Position numbers and translations under genes: made by a program
In this document: in pieces, positions 44,982 through 55,404 of the stretch
Position numbering within the stretch: the first letter of the stretch is position 1
Layout of the letters: every line of letters starts with the position of its first letter
Notes under the pieces: model-generated
Database searches by the model: none
Seen by the model: only the letters and a program-made list of their open reading frames with translations
Told to the model about the DNA's origin: nothing
NCBI GenBank assembly: GCA_947044405.1
Contig: CAMRHE010000054.1
Coordinates: 7,951,501 to 8,015,500, forward strand
Direction: 5' to 3'
DNA: 64,000 nt
From: Leptodactylus fallax
Lineage: Eukaryota > Chordata > Amphibia > Anura > Leptodactylidae

Positions 44982-46608
44982 CCGTACAGACCAAAAGTTT
45001 GGACACACCTTCTCATTCCAAGAGTTTTCTGTATTTTCATGACTATAAAAATTGTAGATTCACACTGAAGGCATCAAAACTATGAATTAACACATGTGGA
45101 ATTATATACTTAACAAAAAAGTGTGAAACAACTGAAAATATGTCTTATATTCTAGGTTCTTCAAAGTATCCACCTTTTGCTTTGATTACTGCTTTGCACA
45201 CTCTTGGCATTCTCTTGATGAGCTTCAAGAGGTAGTCACCTGAAATGGTCTTCCAACAGTCTTGAAAGAGTTCCCAGAGATGCTTAGCACTTGTTGGCCC
45301 TTTTGCCTTCACTCTGCGGTCCAGCTCACCCCAAACCATCTCGATTGGGTTCAGGTCTGGTGACTGTGGAGGCCAGGTCATCTGGCGTAGCACCCCATCA
45401 CTCTCCTTCTTGGTCAAAAAGCCCTTACACAGTCTGGAGGTGTGTTTGGGGTCATTGTCCTGTTGAAAAATAAATGATGGTACAACTAAACGCAAACCGG
45501 ATGGAATAGCATGCCGCTGCAAGATGCTGTGGTAACCATGCTGGTTCAGTATTCCTTCAATTTTGAATAAATCCCCAACCGTGTCACCAGCAAAGCACCC
45601 CCACACCATCACACCTCCTCCTCCATGCTTCACGGTGGGAACCAGGGATGTAGAGTCCATTCGTTCACCTTTTCTGCGTCGCACAAAGACATGGTGGTTG
45701 GAACCAAAGATCTCAAATTTGGACTCATCAGACCAAAGCACAGATTTCCACAGGTCTAATGTCCATTCCTTGTGTTCTTTAGCCCAAAAAAGTCTCTTCT
45801 GCTTGTTGCCTGTCCTTAGCAGTGGTTTCCTAGCAGCTATTTTACCATGAAGGCCTGCTGCACAAAGTCTCCTCTTAACAGTTGTTGTAGAGATGTGTCT
45901 GCTGCTAGAACTCTGTGTGGCATTGACCTGGTCTCTAATCTGAGCTGCTGTTAACCTGCGATTTCTGAGGCTGGTGACTCGGATGAACTTATCCTCCGCA
46001 GCAGAGGTGACTCTTAGTCTTCCTTTCCTGGGGCGGTCCTCATGTGAGCCAGTTTCTTTGTAGCGCTTGATGGTTTTGGCCACTGCAATTGGGGACATTT
46101 TCAAAGTTTTCCCAATTTTTCAGACTGACTGACCTTCATTTCTTAAAGTAATGATGGGCACTCATTTTTCTTTACTTAGCTGCTTTTTTCTTGCCATAAT
46201 ACAAATTCTAACACTCCATTCAGTAGGACTATCAGCTGTGTATCCACCTGACTTCTGAACAACACAACTGATGGTCCCAACCCCATTTATAAGGCAAGAA
46301 ATCCCACTTATTAAACCTGACAGGTCACACCTGTGAAGTGAAAACCATTTCAGGTGACTACGTCTTGAAGCTCATCAAGAGAATGCCAAGAGTGTGCAAA
46401 GAAGTAATCAAAGCAAAAGGTGGCTACTTTGAAGAACCTAGAATATAAGACATATTTTCAGTTGTTTCACACTTTTTTAAGTATATAATTCCACATGTGT
46501 TAATTCATAGTTTTGATGCCTTCAGTGTGAATCTACAATTTTTATAGTCATGAAAATACAGAAAACTCTTGGAATGAGAAGGTGTGTCCAAACTTTTGGT
46601 CTGTACTG
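44982..46608 (-). mobile_element. Nearly complete Tc1-like element of DD38E type
   Basis: It is 1,627 bp, flanked by TA at 44980-44981 and 46609-46610. The inverted ends start CCGTACAGACC / CAGTACAGACC and pair over about 265 bp with roughly four substitutions and one 3-nt indel. The inverted repeat is so long that it includes the last ~25 codons of the transposase. It is the youngest-looking insertion of the local nest. Confidence 0.95.
45145..46197 (-). pseudogene. Tc1-like transposase (DD38E), two premature stops
   Basis: From an ATG at 46197 (MARKKQLSKEK) the frame runs 350 codons to a stop at 45145. Codons 12 and 26 are TGA, at sites where related elements have Arg, as expected from CGA to TGA decay. 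From codon 27 on it is open. Features: paired-like helix-turn-helix (IAVAKTIKRYKETGSHEDRP), GRLRVTS, a second DNA-binding helix set (RRLTAAQIRDQV; TTVKRRLCAAGL), WSDESKFEIFG (Asp157), VKHGGGGVMVWGCF, FQQDNDPKHT (Asp247) and [16 protein letters not shown] (Glu286). Thirty-eight residues lie between the last two catalytic residues, so DD38E rather than the usual DD34E. A truncated protein lacking the first helix could still start internally, but would probably not bind ends properly. Confidence 0.95.
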
Positions 46609-46611
46609 TAT

Positions 46612-47110
46612 TTCTCACCCATCACACAGTATATGATCCCCTTTTTCTGGCCCATCACACAGTATATGACCCCCTTTTTCTGGCCCATCACATGGTATAT
46701 GATCCCCTTTTTCTGACCCATCACATGGTATATGATCCCCTTTTTCTGGCCAATAACACGGTATATGACCCCCTTTTTCTGGCCCATCACACAGTATATG
46801 ACCCCCTTATCCAGGCCCATCACACAGTATATGACCCCCTTGTCCAGGCCCATCACACAGTATATGACCCCCTTTTCCTGGCCCATCACATGGTATATGA
46901 CCCCCTTTTTCTGGTCCATCACATGGTATATGACTCCCTTTTTCTGGCCAATCACACGGTATATAACCCCCTTTTTTTGCCCCCCACAGTATATGAACTC
47001 CTTTTTGATCCCCCTATTTATGGCCCCCACACAGTTTATGACACCTTTTATACCCACACACACAGTATATGACCCCCTTTTTTAAAGCCCACCTACAGTA
47101 TATGACCCCC
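46612..47110. repeat. 32-bp minisatellite, CCCATCACACAGTATATGAC type
   Basis: About fifteen units of TGGCCCATCACACAGTATAT-GACCCCCTTTTTC at ~31-32 bp. On the minus strand it produces a 171-aa repetitive frame (GVIYHVMGQKK units), on the plus strand 162 aa (HHTVYDPLFLA units). The CACACAGTAT core is shared with the 31-bp unit at 3690-4010. Confidence 0.9.
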
Positions 47111-47754
47111 TGTTATCCCCCACCCCCACACAGAGTAGTGATCGATACTTTTTACTCACCTGTCCACGCTCTAGTCCTGACCACCCTCTGCTACAGCCTC
47201 CAGGATGTGATATTGCCAAAGCTGAAGAAGGCCGGGATGCTGTACGTAGCGTCCCAGCCTTCTTCAGCGTCGTAACATCAGTGTAGCGCCACCTAGAGGA
47301 GGCAGCAGAGGGCGGCCAGGACAGGAGCGTGGACAGGTGAGTAAAAAATATCGGCAGCTGCTTATTGCAACACAATAAGTAGCTGCCAATGCGTGTCAAC
47401 CAAAATGTCTTGGCGTGTTACCTGTGACACGCGTGTCATAGGTTCGCCATTACTGTCATAGACCATCACAAAGTAGCACATAATTGTGAAGTGGAATGAA
47501 AATTATACATGGTTTTCAAAATTTTAATCAAATAAAAATCTGAAAAGAGTGACGTGGAAAAGTATTCAGCCCCCAATATTAATACTTTGTAGAGCCACCT
47601 TTCGCTACAATTACAGCTGCAAGTCTTTTGGGGTATGTCTCTACCAGCTTTGCACATCTAGAGACTGAGATTTTTTGCCCATTCTTCTTTGCAAAATAGC
47701 TCAAGCTCAGCCAAATTGGGTCTATTAATGGGTCTATCACTTAAAATCTCAATA

Positions 47755-48775
47755 GTTCTAGATATACATCACACTATACAGTAAAGTAATTGTGATGGCC
47801 CATGGTACTACTAGTAGTGTATCCTTCACTAATATAAAAAAAACAGAATCTCTGTTATTTTGGCGTTTACTTTTTTTTTTTTTTTAGACCAATACAGTCT
47901 AGCCTGCTCTAATCTTAAAAAACACAAATAGGAATAGGAATTTCATGTTGTCTTTTTCCTGCTTTGGTCTTGAATCTGATTCATAAACAGTGTGAAGAAG
48001 GCGTAACATTGTTAGAATTCTGAACAAAATATTATAAGTATTTCTCTGTACGTGCAAGTGCACTGCGTGCGCATATGTTATTCTAGATATGCGACATACA
48101 CTATAGTAAAATAGTAGTAGTGACATTGGTACTACTAGTAGAGCATCTTTCACTAAAGTAAAAAAAAAGAATCTCCATTATTTTGGCTTTTTTTTTTTTT
48201 TTTGGGTGTATTAACTCAATACAGTTTAGCCTCTAATCTTAAAAAACACATTTAGAAATGTCATTTTTTTTTTCCACTCTGGTCTGGTGTCTAATCCTTA
48301 TACAGTGTGAAGGAGGTGGAGCATTGTTAATCTAAACAAAATATTTTAAGCATTTCTCTGTATGCGTAAGAGCACTGCATGCTTATATATAATTCTAGAA
48401 AAACGTCCCACACAATAATAAAGTAGTAGTGGTGGCCATGAAACTAGCAGTGCATCCTTCACTAATGTAAAAAAAAAAAATCCCCATTATTTTAGCATTT
48501 TTATGGTCTGTTCACCCAATACAGTCTAGCCTGCTCTAATCTTAAAAAAAATATACATATTTAGGAATAGGAATAAAATTTTTTTCACACTCTGGTCTGG
48601 ATAATTCTAGATATATGTCACACACAGTAGTACTGTACAGTAGTAGTGGTGGCCGTGGTACTAGTAGTGCATCCTTCGCTAATGTAAAAAAAGTCTGTTA
48701 TTTCAGCATTTTTTTTTGGTGTGTTCACCCAATATACAGTCTAGCCTGTGCTAATCTAAAAAAAAAAAACTGTTG
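47755..48775. repeat. About 320-bp tandem array, four units
   Basis: TTCTAGATATACATCACACTAT recurs in variant form at about 47756, 48081, 48392 and 48603. Each unit has GTACTACTAGTAGTGTATCC, a T-run and CAATACAGTCTAGCCTG. Unit lengths are about 325, 311 and 211, the third with a deletion. No coding capacity. Confidence 0.85.
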
Positions 48776-50100
48776 TAGTGATCTATCACAGAAACTGAAT
48801 GGTGTAATATCTTATAATTAAAACTTAACTTTTATATATATCTATTAAAATATGAGGCGGACGTCTACTAATATAAAACAATCAGTAATGCCACCTGTTT
48901 GTACCCCCGGGAAATTCCCTCAAAGACTTATCACAAATTCACTACTTGCAGGATTAGTGCATCAACTCCTTCACACTATATAGCATAAACGTATAGGTAA
49001 GTTCCCACTACCTTTCAAAGCCTAAGTGGCCCTTAAATATCAGGGTGTTGTCCACAGGCCCAATAAGCCAAATTGCCAATATCATACACAGTGGTGCACC
49101 ACTCTTATACATTCAATTGGGAGTCTCCCTAGTTGGACTACAATTATGCCCTTACACTCCTGCTGTTCTTGGTAACTATATCGTCTTCATGATATGAAGT
49201 AGTACTAACAGAAAAATAAACGACTGATCATTACTAAAAAATACATTGGTCAGAGCCTACATTACACCAATCAATATTCCTCTAACACTGACCACAATTT
49301 AGGACAGCTCAAATTCATAACCCATTATGAGGTATTATATTCCTACCTATTTGAGTCAGGGTTAACCAGCCCACTGACTCAATAAAGGCTATGCGCCGAC
49401 TGTTCAATCAAGTCTCCATGCATAGTCAGATAAACCTCTCACTGGTCAATTGCATTGCGGTGATATTAACACTAATAACAATTAGTTAGTCACTATAATT
49501 CCATGACTGTTACATAAATATGAAGTCACCTACGGACTACTGACCGCTAATATAGCTATACTGCTCTACGTGTTTCCGCCATGCTAACATCCACGGGTTC
49601 ATCTGGAGCGATATTTCTAAGTTAGAAGCGACCCTATTCTAAAGTCATGTAACTTGTACTGCCTTCCTTCACTACTGGTCAGCCAATACCTAATTAGCGA
49701 TGTGCGGTAACAACTGCAGTTCCTGGAGCACTGATGGTGTGCTCCAGTACTTAGAGTGGTCAACGCCGCCACTGAGCTCTCCTGTCAGATATAGTGCAGG
49801 ACTACTCCTAGGCTCCACCCCCTACTGATGACACGGTCACCTCCAGAGCCAATCAACTGTTTACTCCAGACCAAACCCCTCATCCCTCCCATTTGGGGGA
49901 GTATACCTGTCAAATAGACTGTCGGTCATGTGATTGTTATATCATATGATCGCTTAGCTCAGCTTCAATACCGCGATCACACTAGAGGCAAAATATATGT
50001 ATTCTCCCAAGGAACAATCTCCAACAAAAACAAAAACATACCTAAGATCATAATGCTTTACTGACCACTTTACTGACCAAAGTTAGTTACTGCAAATGTA
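48776..50100. other. Unassigned, possibly Penelope-like noncoding DNA
   Basis: A non-tandem, non-coding block. The CTACGTGTTTCCGCCATGC then GGGTTCATCTGG motif near 49565-49605 resembles PLE terminal style, but no RT or GIY-YIG is present. Confidence is low. Confidence 0.3.
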
Positions 50101-50199
50101 TTGCTTCACAACCTTACACATCCACCTCCTCTGTATTCTCCTCTCTGGACCGTTTCTTGCTACCATCTTCACCAGGGCAAGCTGTTGCTTCCAGTCCTC

Positions 50200-51305
50200 T
50201 TCCTCCTTCTCTAACATCATTTCATGGGTATAAGACGAAGTGCTGCCATGCAGTTTTGCAATTAATAAGCCTGGATCAGAGGAACCATGCAACAGAGGAG
50301 CTGCTTTGCTGTATCCTGCAGCAAATATCATGTTGGATGGCTCCAACTCCAACTGAAGCAACACCACTTGATTAACCTGTATATTGGCTTAAAAGAGGTG
50401 CTCCTCATAGCCAAAAAAAAAATCTCTTCGCATTTCAGTTGTTCTTACATTGCAAAAAACACCCAGCTCGATTTGCAGTGACAAAACAGTCTGCCTTTGC
50501 ACCGCCTTATCTGCAACGCTCCAACTCGATGGAACTCCACCTTAAACATGCTGAAGTGTTTGAGCAGCAGAAGGCGGTGAAGGAGTAGTGCATGCAGTAG
50601 ACCACAGGGGCAATGTGTTTGATATACATCATTGGAGGCTCATGAAGAAAGTGTGCTGGCTTCTCAAGTCTATTCAAGATGCCACCAAGTTTGTCAGCTG
50701 GGATGACTGCAGCATCAGCGAAGTGATCCCTTTATTGCATATATCTTACAGGAAAGCCTTACACTTATGCAACAGGGAATGGAAAAAAAGGAACAGTTTT
50801 CACCTCTTAATAAGCGTCATCACCCTGTGTTGATGGAGGAGGATGAGGATCTGGGTCAGGGTCTTTATGATACAGGACCCGGGACTCCTAGACTGGAAGA
50901 GGAGGAAAACTATTGGATGCAGAGGGGGCCCTTGATATGTCATAGACACAGCCAGGGGAGGAGGCTGACCCTTATGTGTTTCAAGATGATGGTGACGATG
51001 ACCCCTCTGGCCAAGAACATCAACAATGGAAGGCCCATGTGTATACCCAGCTTGCCTCAGCATTTAGGGAGACCACTACAGCTGCCTGTCCACTGCGTAC
51101 TCAGGTGCCCTCTGCTCGCTCCCAGTTCACCTGACTCAGCCAGGGCTTCACCTCCTCTGCCAGTGCCACAAGTGTCAGGAGGAGTAAAAGCAACAGCAGC
51201 AGTAGCCAGGCCCAGTACAGTATGAAGAATATGATGAACCAGACATTTTTCAGCTTGCGGCACCAATAGGAGCCACAGCAGGTGCAGCATCCCAGAGTGC
51301 TACTG
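50200..51305 (+). pseudogene. hAT transposase pseudogene, copy B
   Basis: This plus-strand paralogue of copy A (11640-13690) shares the stretch around 50245-50290 (TGCCATGCAGTTTTGCAATT). At about 50520-50555 comes TRWNSTLNMLKCL, then a frameshift to FEQQKAVKE. Next are VCWLLKSIQDATKFV, DDCSISEVIPLLHISYRKALHL, the acidic LMEEDEDLGQG segment and a Pro/Ser-rich tail to about 51230. 'TRWNST' and 'SEVIPL' are standard hAT blocks. The N-terminus with the BED finger is missing. At 50540-50547 the copy has an uninterrupted CACCTTAAACAT, the empty version of the piggyBac target in copy A. Confidence 0.82.
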
Positions 51306-51307
51306 CT

Positions 51308-52305
51308 TTAAGTGTTTGTCTATTGTCCCTCTGGGTTGTTTTGGTATGTCCCGTCCTCTGTGTTCTATGTTCTCTGTCACATGTATTTACTGTTTTGTAG
51401 CTTCCCTGTTTTCCCCCAGTGTTTAAAACCTTTGCCTTGGTTCAGCCCTGGCCAATCACAGGCCACTAGGCTGGGTTGTAGGAGACCTTAGTCTCCACGG
51501 TGATCGTTGAGCCCTCAGTCTAGCCTGAGTTCAGTGAGAGCAGTCATCCTGTGCAGTTCATGCTGGACTGTGCAGTGAGAACACCAGCACTAGAACTTAA
51601 CGGCTGCCTATATAGCCTCTAGGAGGATAGTTATTTGCCCCAGGTTCAACTAGAGACAGCCCTGAGTAAGGGAGAAATGATGTCTGGATTATTGAACATT
51701 ATCTGTGCCATGCCAGAAGGCGCAGGAGAGGACCCTAACAGGAGGAACGTGTTCGGGCCTAGTCTACAGGTAACCAGATCCCTATCAGGACTCCCTGTAT
51801 CACCATCCCCAGTATCCTTAGCTGGGAGAGGCACGAGAGGAGGAGAAGTTGGAGAAGCCTGCCATAGAGCCTGTAACATCCCTGGGCACCCTCCTATAAC
51901 CAAGGCAGGGGAATTGGACACTGTGTTACTACTACCCCATTTGGAAGCTGCTGTTCACTTCTGTCCCAGTTGCTGAATAAACTGTTCCTGTTCGTGTCTG
52001 CATTACCATCAGAGCCCTTCCATCCACCATCACAATGGCATAGAGAGGAGAAGTCCCCTCTCCAACTGGAAGCAACCTGGGGAAATCTACTACCACCACC
52101 ATCAGGTAGTACTGCAGGACCCCCCTTGATGGTGTCCATCCCAGGAGTGGGGCTGGAGTGGTTGGTTGAGTGTGCTCGGCCTAGCAAGTGGCACATCATC
52201 CGCCACTACAACTCCCATTCTCCGGTCTCCTCCATCTGGGTTGCGGCACAGGCAACTGACACCCACAAGCTGCACCAATGGGTAGAGTAGTGCCTAGAGT
52301 GCACC
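51308..52305 (+). mobile_element. LTR-like or retroelement 3' region
   Basis: The block begins TGTTTGTCTATTGTCCC, has TTTAAAAC-type sequence near 51420, an AATAAA at about 51974 (TGCTGAATAAACTGTTCC) and a CA-ending run near 52033 (CATCACA). This fits an LTR with a polyadenylation signal. No TSD or primer-binding site was found, so the call is tentative. Frames of ~100 aa here have no domains. Confidence 0.35.
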
Positions 52306-53193
52306 CACAGTGGGGAAAAAAAGTATTTAGTCAGCCACCAATTGTGCAAGTTCTCCCACTTAAAAAGATGAAAGAGGCCTGTAATTGACATCATAGGTAG
52401 ACCTCAACTATGAGAGACAAAAATGAGAAAACATATCTAGAAAATCACATTGTCTGATTTTTAAGAATTTATTTGCAAATTATGGTGGAAAATAAGTATT
52501 TGGTCTCCTACAAACAAGCAAGATTTCTGGCTCTCACAGACCTGTAACTTCTTCTTTAAGATGCTCCGCTGTCCTTCACTCATTACCTGTAGTAATGGCA
52601 CCTGTTTGAAATTGTTATCAGTATAAAAGACACCTGTCTACAACCTCAAACAGTCACACTCCAAACTCCGCTATGGTGAAGACCACAGAGCTGTGGAAGA
52701 ATACCAGAAACAAAATTGTAGACCTGCACCAGGCTGGGAAGACTGAATCTGCAATAAGCAAGCAGCTTGGTGTGAGAATCAACTGTGGGAACAATAATTA
52801 GAAAATGGAAGACATACAAGACCACTGATAATCTCCCTCGATCAGGGGCTCCACGCAAGCTCTCACCCCGTGGGGTCAAAATGATCACAAGAACGGTGAG
52901 CAAAAATCCCAGACCCACACAGAGGGACCTAGTAAATGACCTGCAGAAAGTTGGGCCTAACGTAACAAAGGCTACCGTCAATAACACACTACGCCGCCAG
53001 AGACTCAGATCCTGCAGTGCCAGACATGTCCCCCTGCTTAAGCCAGTACATATCCGGGCCCGTCTGAAGTTTGCTAGAGGGCATTTGGATGTTCCAGAAG
53101 AGTATTGGGAGAATGTCATATGGTCAGATGAAGCCAATGTAGAACTGTTTGGTAGAAACACAACTCGTCGTGTTTGGAGGAGAGTGAATGCAA

Positions 53194-53195
<2 letters not shown>
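52306..53195 (+). pseudogene. Tc1-like element, N-terminal half
   Basis: A Tc1 terminus (CAGTGGGGAAAAAAAGTATTTAG) at 52308 is followed by coding from ATG at 52673 (MVKTTELWKNTRNKIVDLHQ, GKTESAISKQLGV). After a frameshift near 52790 it continues IRKWKTYKTTDNLPRSGAP, SKNPRPTQRDLVNDL, RHVPLLKP, ENVIWSDEANVELFGRN (first catalytic Asp) and RRVWRRVNAN. The sequence stops at the L2 insertion point (53187-53195). The second half is not recognisable beyond the L2, so the C-terminus was probably lost earlier. Confidence 0.88.
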
Positions 53196-53238
<43 letters not shown>

Positions 53239-54531
53239 GTTGTTGTTTATTTATATAGCATCATTAATTCCATGGTGGTTTACATTTGCGGATTTACATA
53301 CAGTACACCAGATATACAAAACAGATAATACAAACAGTGACCAACTGGCACAGTGGGATAGAGGGCCCTGCCCGCAAGGGCTTACAATCAATGAGGAAAG
53401 AGGGATAGAGTCAGAAGGTGAGGGGAGAGGCTGTACAGATGGTGGTGTGGTGACAGTAGTGTTATTGGAGGTTGTAGGCTTTTCTGAATAGGTGAGTCTT
53501 CAGGGCCTTCTTGAAGCTCGTGATTGTGGGGGTCAGTCTTATGTGTCTTGGTAGTGAATTCCAGGGTATGGGGGATGCATGGGAGAAGTCTTGGAGACGA
53601 TTGTGTGAGGAGCGGATGAGAGCAGAGCGGAGTAGGAGGTCTTTGGAGGATCGGAGGTTACATGCGGGTAGGTAGCAGCAGATTAGCTCGGAGATATACA
53701 GTATGGAGGGGACAGATTGTGGATGGCTTAGTATGTCAGCGTTAGTAGTTTGAACTCTATTCGCTGGGCGATGGGTAGCCATTGGAACGATTGGCAGAGG
53801 GGGATGGCCAATGAAGAACGGGGGGAGAGGTGTATTAAGCAAGCAGCACAGTTTAAGGTGGACTGGAGGGGGGCAAGAGTGTTAGCTGGAAGGCCATGGA
53901 AAAGGGTGTTACAGTAGTCTAAGCGGGAGATTATGAGGGCGTGGACTAGCATCTTTGTAGTTTCAGGGATGAGGAAGGAGCGGATTCGGTGGATGTTCTT
54001 GAGTTGGAGGCGGCAGGAGGTGTTGAGGGTTTGAATATGAGGCTTGAAGGATAGGTCAGAGTCTAGGGTTATCCCAAGGCAGCGGGCCTGTTGGACTGGG
54101 GTGAGAGTGGTTCCATTAATTTTGATAGATGGGTCAGGTAAGGGGGTCATGCGTGGAGGGGTGAAGATTATGAACTCCGTTTTCTCCATGTTGAGTTTGA
54201 GAAAGCGGGAGGAGAGAATGGAGGCTACGGCTGCTAGACATTCTGGGACTCTGGACAACAGGGAGGTAATGTCTGGACCAGAGAGATATATTTAGGTGTC
54301 GTCAGCATAGCAGTGATAATGGAAACCATGGGATTCTATGAGTTGGCCAAGGCCTAGGGTGTAGATGGAGAACAAGAGGGGTCCTAGGACGGAGCCTTGG
54401 GGGACACCTACAGAAAGAGGGCGTGGCGGGGAGGTGGTGTGCGAGTGGGAGACGCTGAATATACGGTTGGTGAAGTATGAGGAGATCCAGGAAAGGGCTA
54501 GGTCAGAGATGCCAAGGGATGATAGAGTTTC
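53196..54531 (-). mobile_element. L2-type LINE, 5'-truncated, with 9-bp target duplication
   Basis: A 9-bp direct repeat AATGCAAAT flanks it (53187-53195 and 54532-54540). The 3' end (minus strand) is GATGCTATATAAATAAAC followed by an (ATT)n tail at 53196-53238, the usual L2 tail. Minus-strand coding from 54531 gives [50 protein letters not shown] (catalytic box intact), a stop, then LKLNMEKTEFIIFTPP, RCLGITLDSDLSF, ALIISRLDYCNTLFHGLP and FQWLPIAQRIEFKLLTLTY. These are RT blocks from just before the G-V-P-Q-G motif to the C-terminus. Typical target-primed reverse transcription with 5' truncation. Confidence 0.93.
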
Positions 54532-54639
54532 AATGCAAATAAGATCTGGCAACCAGGTCAAGGTCACAGGGTGACACCAAAGGAAGAGGAACCAGCTGTA
54601 ATAGTAAGAATTCCATCCTATTTTCAGCTCCAACATCCA

Positions 54640-55200
54640 AAAAACCTGCCTAGAGTAGGTCTAAGGAAAGCTCGGGGGGTGGTGGCACAGTCAGACCAGT
54701 TTAAACTGCTGCTGTTGGTGTCAGCAGCGACGTTCAGTCATCTCCTGTATGTGAATGTTTTTGTACATTACCAAATGACAAATCCATGGCAAAGTGCAAC
54801 ATTTGCAAGTGCATAATTAGTCTTGGGTATTCAGGCACATGTGTAGGAACTAGGTCTCTCCATACTCACATGAAATGGCATCACCAGCTCGTTTGGCAAA
54901 ATAGAATTGGCAATGGCACCAAGTGAGTAAGATCTTCTATTCCTTCTCCCCATGATCTTCTTTGTAGGCAGCCCACATCCACACCTAGCACATGGTCATC
55001 ATCGTTATCATTATCATCTTCTTCTCCTCCTCCTCCTCCTCCTCCCCCAATCCAACGTTAGCCATCACCCATAAAGGAATGTGTGTCCAGTAAACAGCAA
55101 TCTGCACTCAGTCATCTGTCTAGTTTGCAACAGTATCATGCACCTGGCCATGCTCCAGGTATCCCCCACAATTTCAGGTCCCTTGTCCAGGTCCTGATTG
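54640..55200 (+). pseudogene. hAT N-terminal fragment with BED-type finger
   Basis: The plus-strand trace at about 54790-54900 reads KCNICKCIISLGYSG, then TRSLHTHMKWHH: a C-x2-C ... H-x4-H arrangement typical of BED fingers. It continues to a Ser/Pro/TCC-rich linker and PSPIKECVSSKQQSALSH (55066-55120), the same 'SIxEC' block seen in the right minisatellite hAT. No catalytic domain follows. Confidence 0.65.
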
Positions 55201-55404
55201 CCCTTACAGTTTCATGCCACCTTCTGGTTAAACCTACAGTTTCATATCCCCTTTCAGTTTCCCCACAGTTTCATATCTGGGTGGCTTGGAAAAGCGGGAC
55301 AGCACTCTAAATGGTAGATTATGCCACTGTCCCAAGGGGATCCCTGCTACTATAGGGCCCAGTACAAGTGCACTGTTTGCCCTATGGTTAAAGTGACCCT
55401 ACTG

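Larger units (their letters stand above)
44827..47455. mobile_element. Non-autonomous hAT, itself carrying a Tc1
   Basis: The ends are CAGTGATGGC at 44827 and (reverse complement) CAGTAATGGCGAACC at 47455. The perfect 8-bp TSD TCATAGAC occurs at 44819-44826 and 47456-47463. Without the Tc1 (44982-46608) it is about 1 kb, containing a 32-bp minisatellite and a GC-rich right part with ACTCACCTGTCCACGC. It has no transposase of its own. Confidence 0.93.
44725..47740 (-). mobile_element. Tc1-like relic, split by a hAT element
   Basis: The left end TA|CAGTGGTTTGCAAAAGTATTC (44723 on) is a Tc1 terminus. The element continues to 44826, is interrupted by 44827-47455, and resumes at 47464 (ATCACAAAGTAGCAC, then AAAGTATTCAGCCCCC). 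On the minus strand, 47710-47580 reads NLAELELFCKEEW-like and a C-terminal transposase pattern. The rest and the right end are missing. The catalytic core is absent, so it is dead. Confidence 0.78.

Noticed and set aside
45291..45850. Plus-strand frames of 60 and 95 aa
   Set aside because: Antisense shadows of the DD38E transposase.
46548..47072. 171-aa minus and 162-aa plus repetitive frames
   Set aside because: Both are translations of the 32-bp minisatellite of the hAT at 44827-47455.
51635..52290. Frames of 106-113 aa as a gag-like or host gene
   Set aside because: No zinc knuckle, protease or other domain; the polyadenylation signal inside and the flanking elements make an LTR-like noncoding block more likely.
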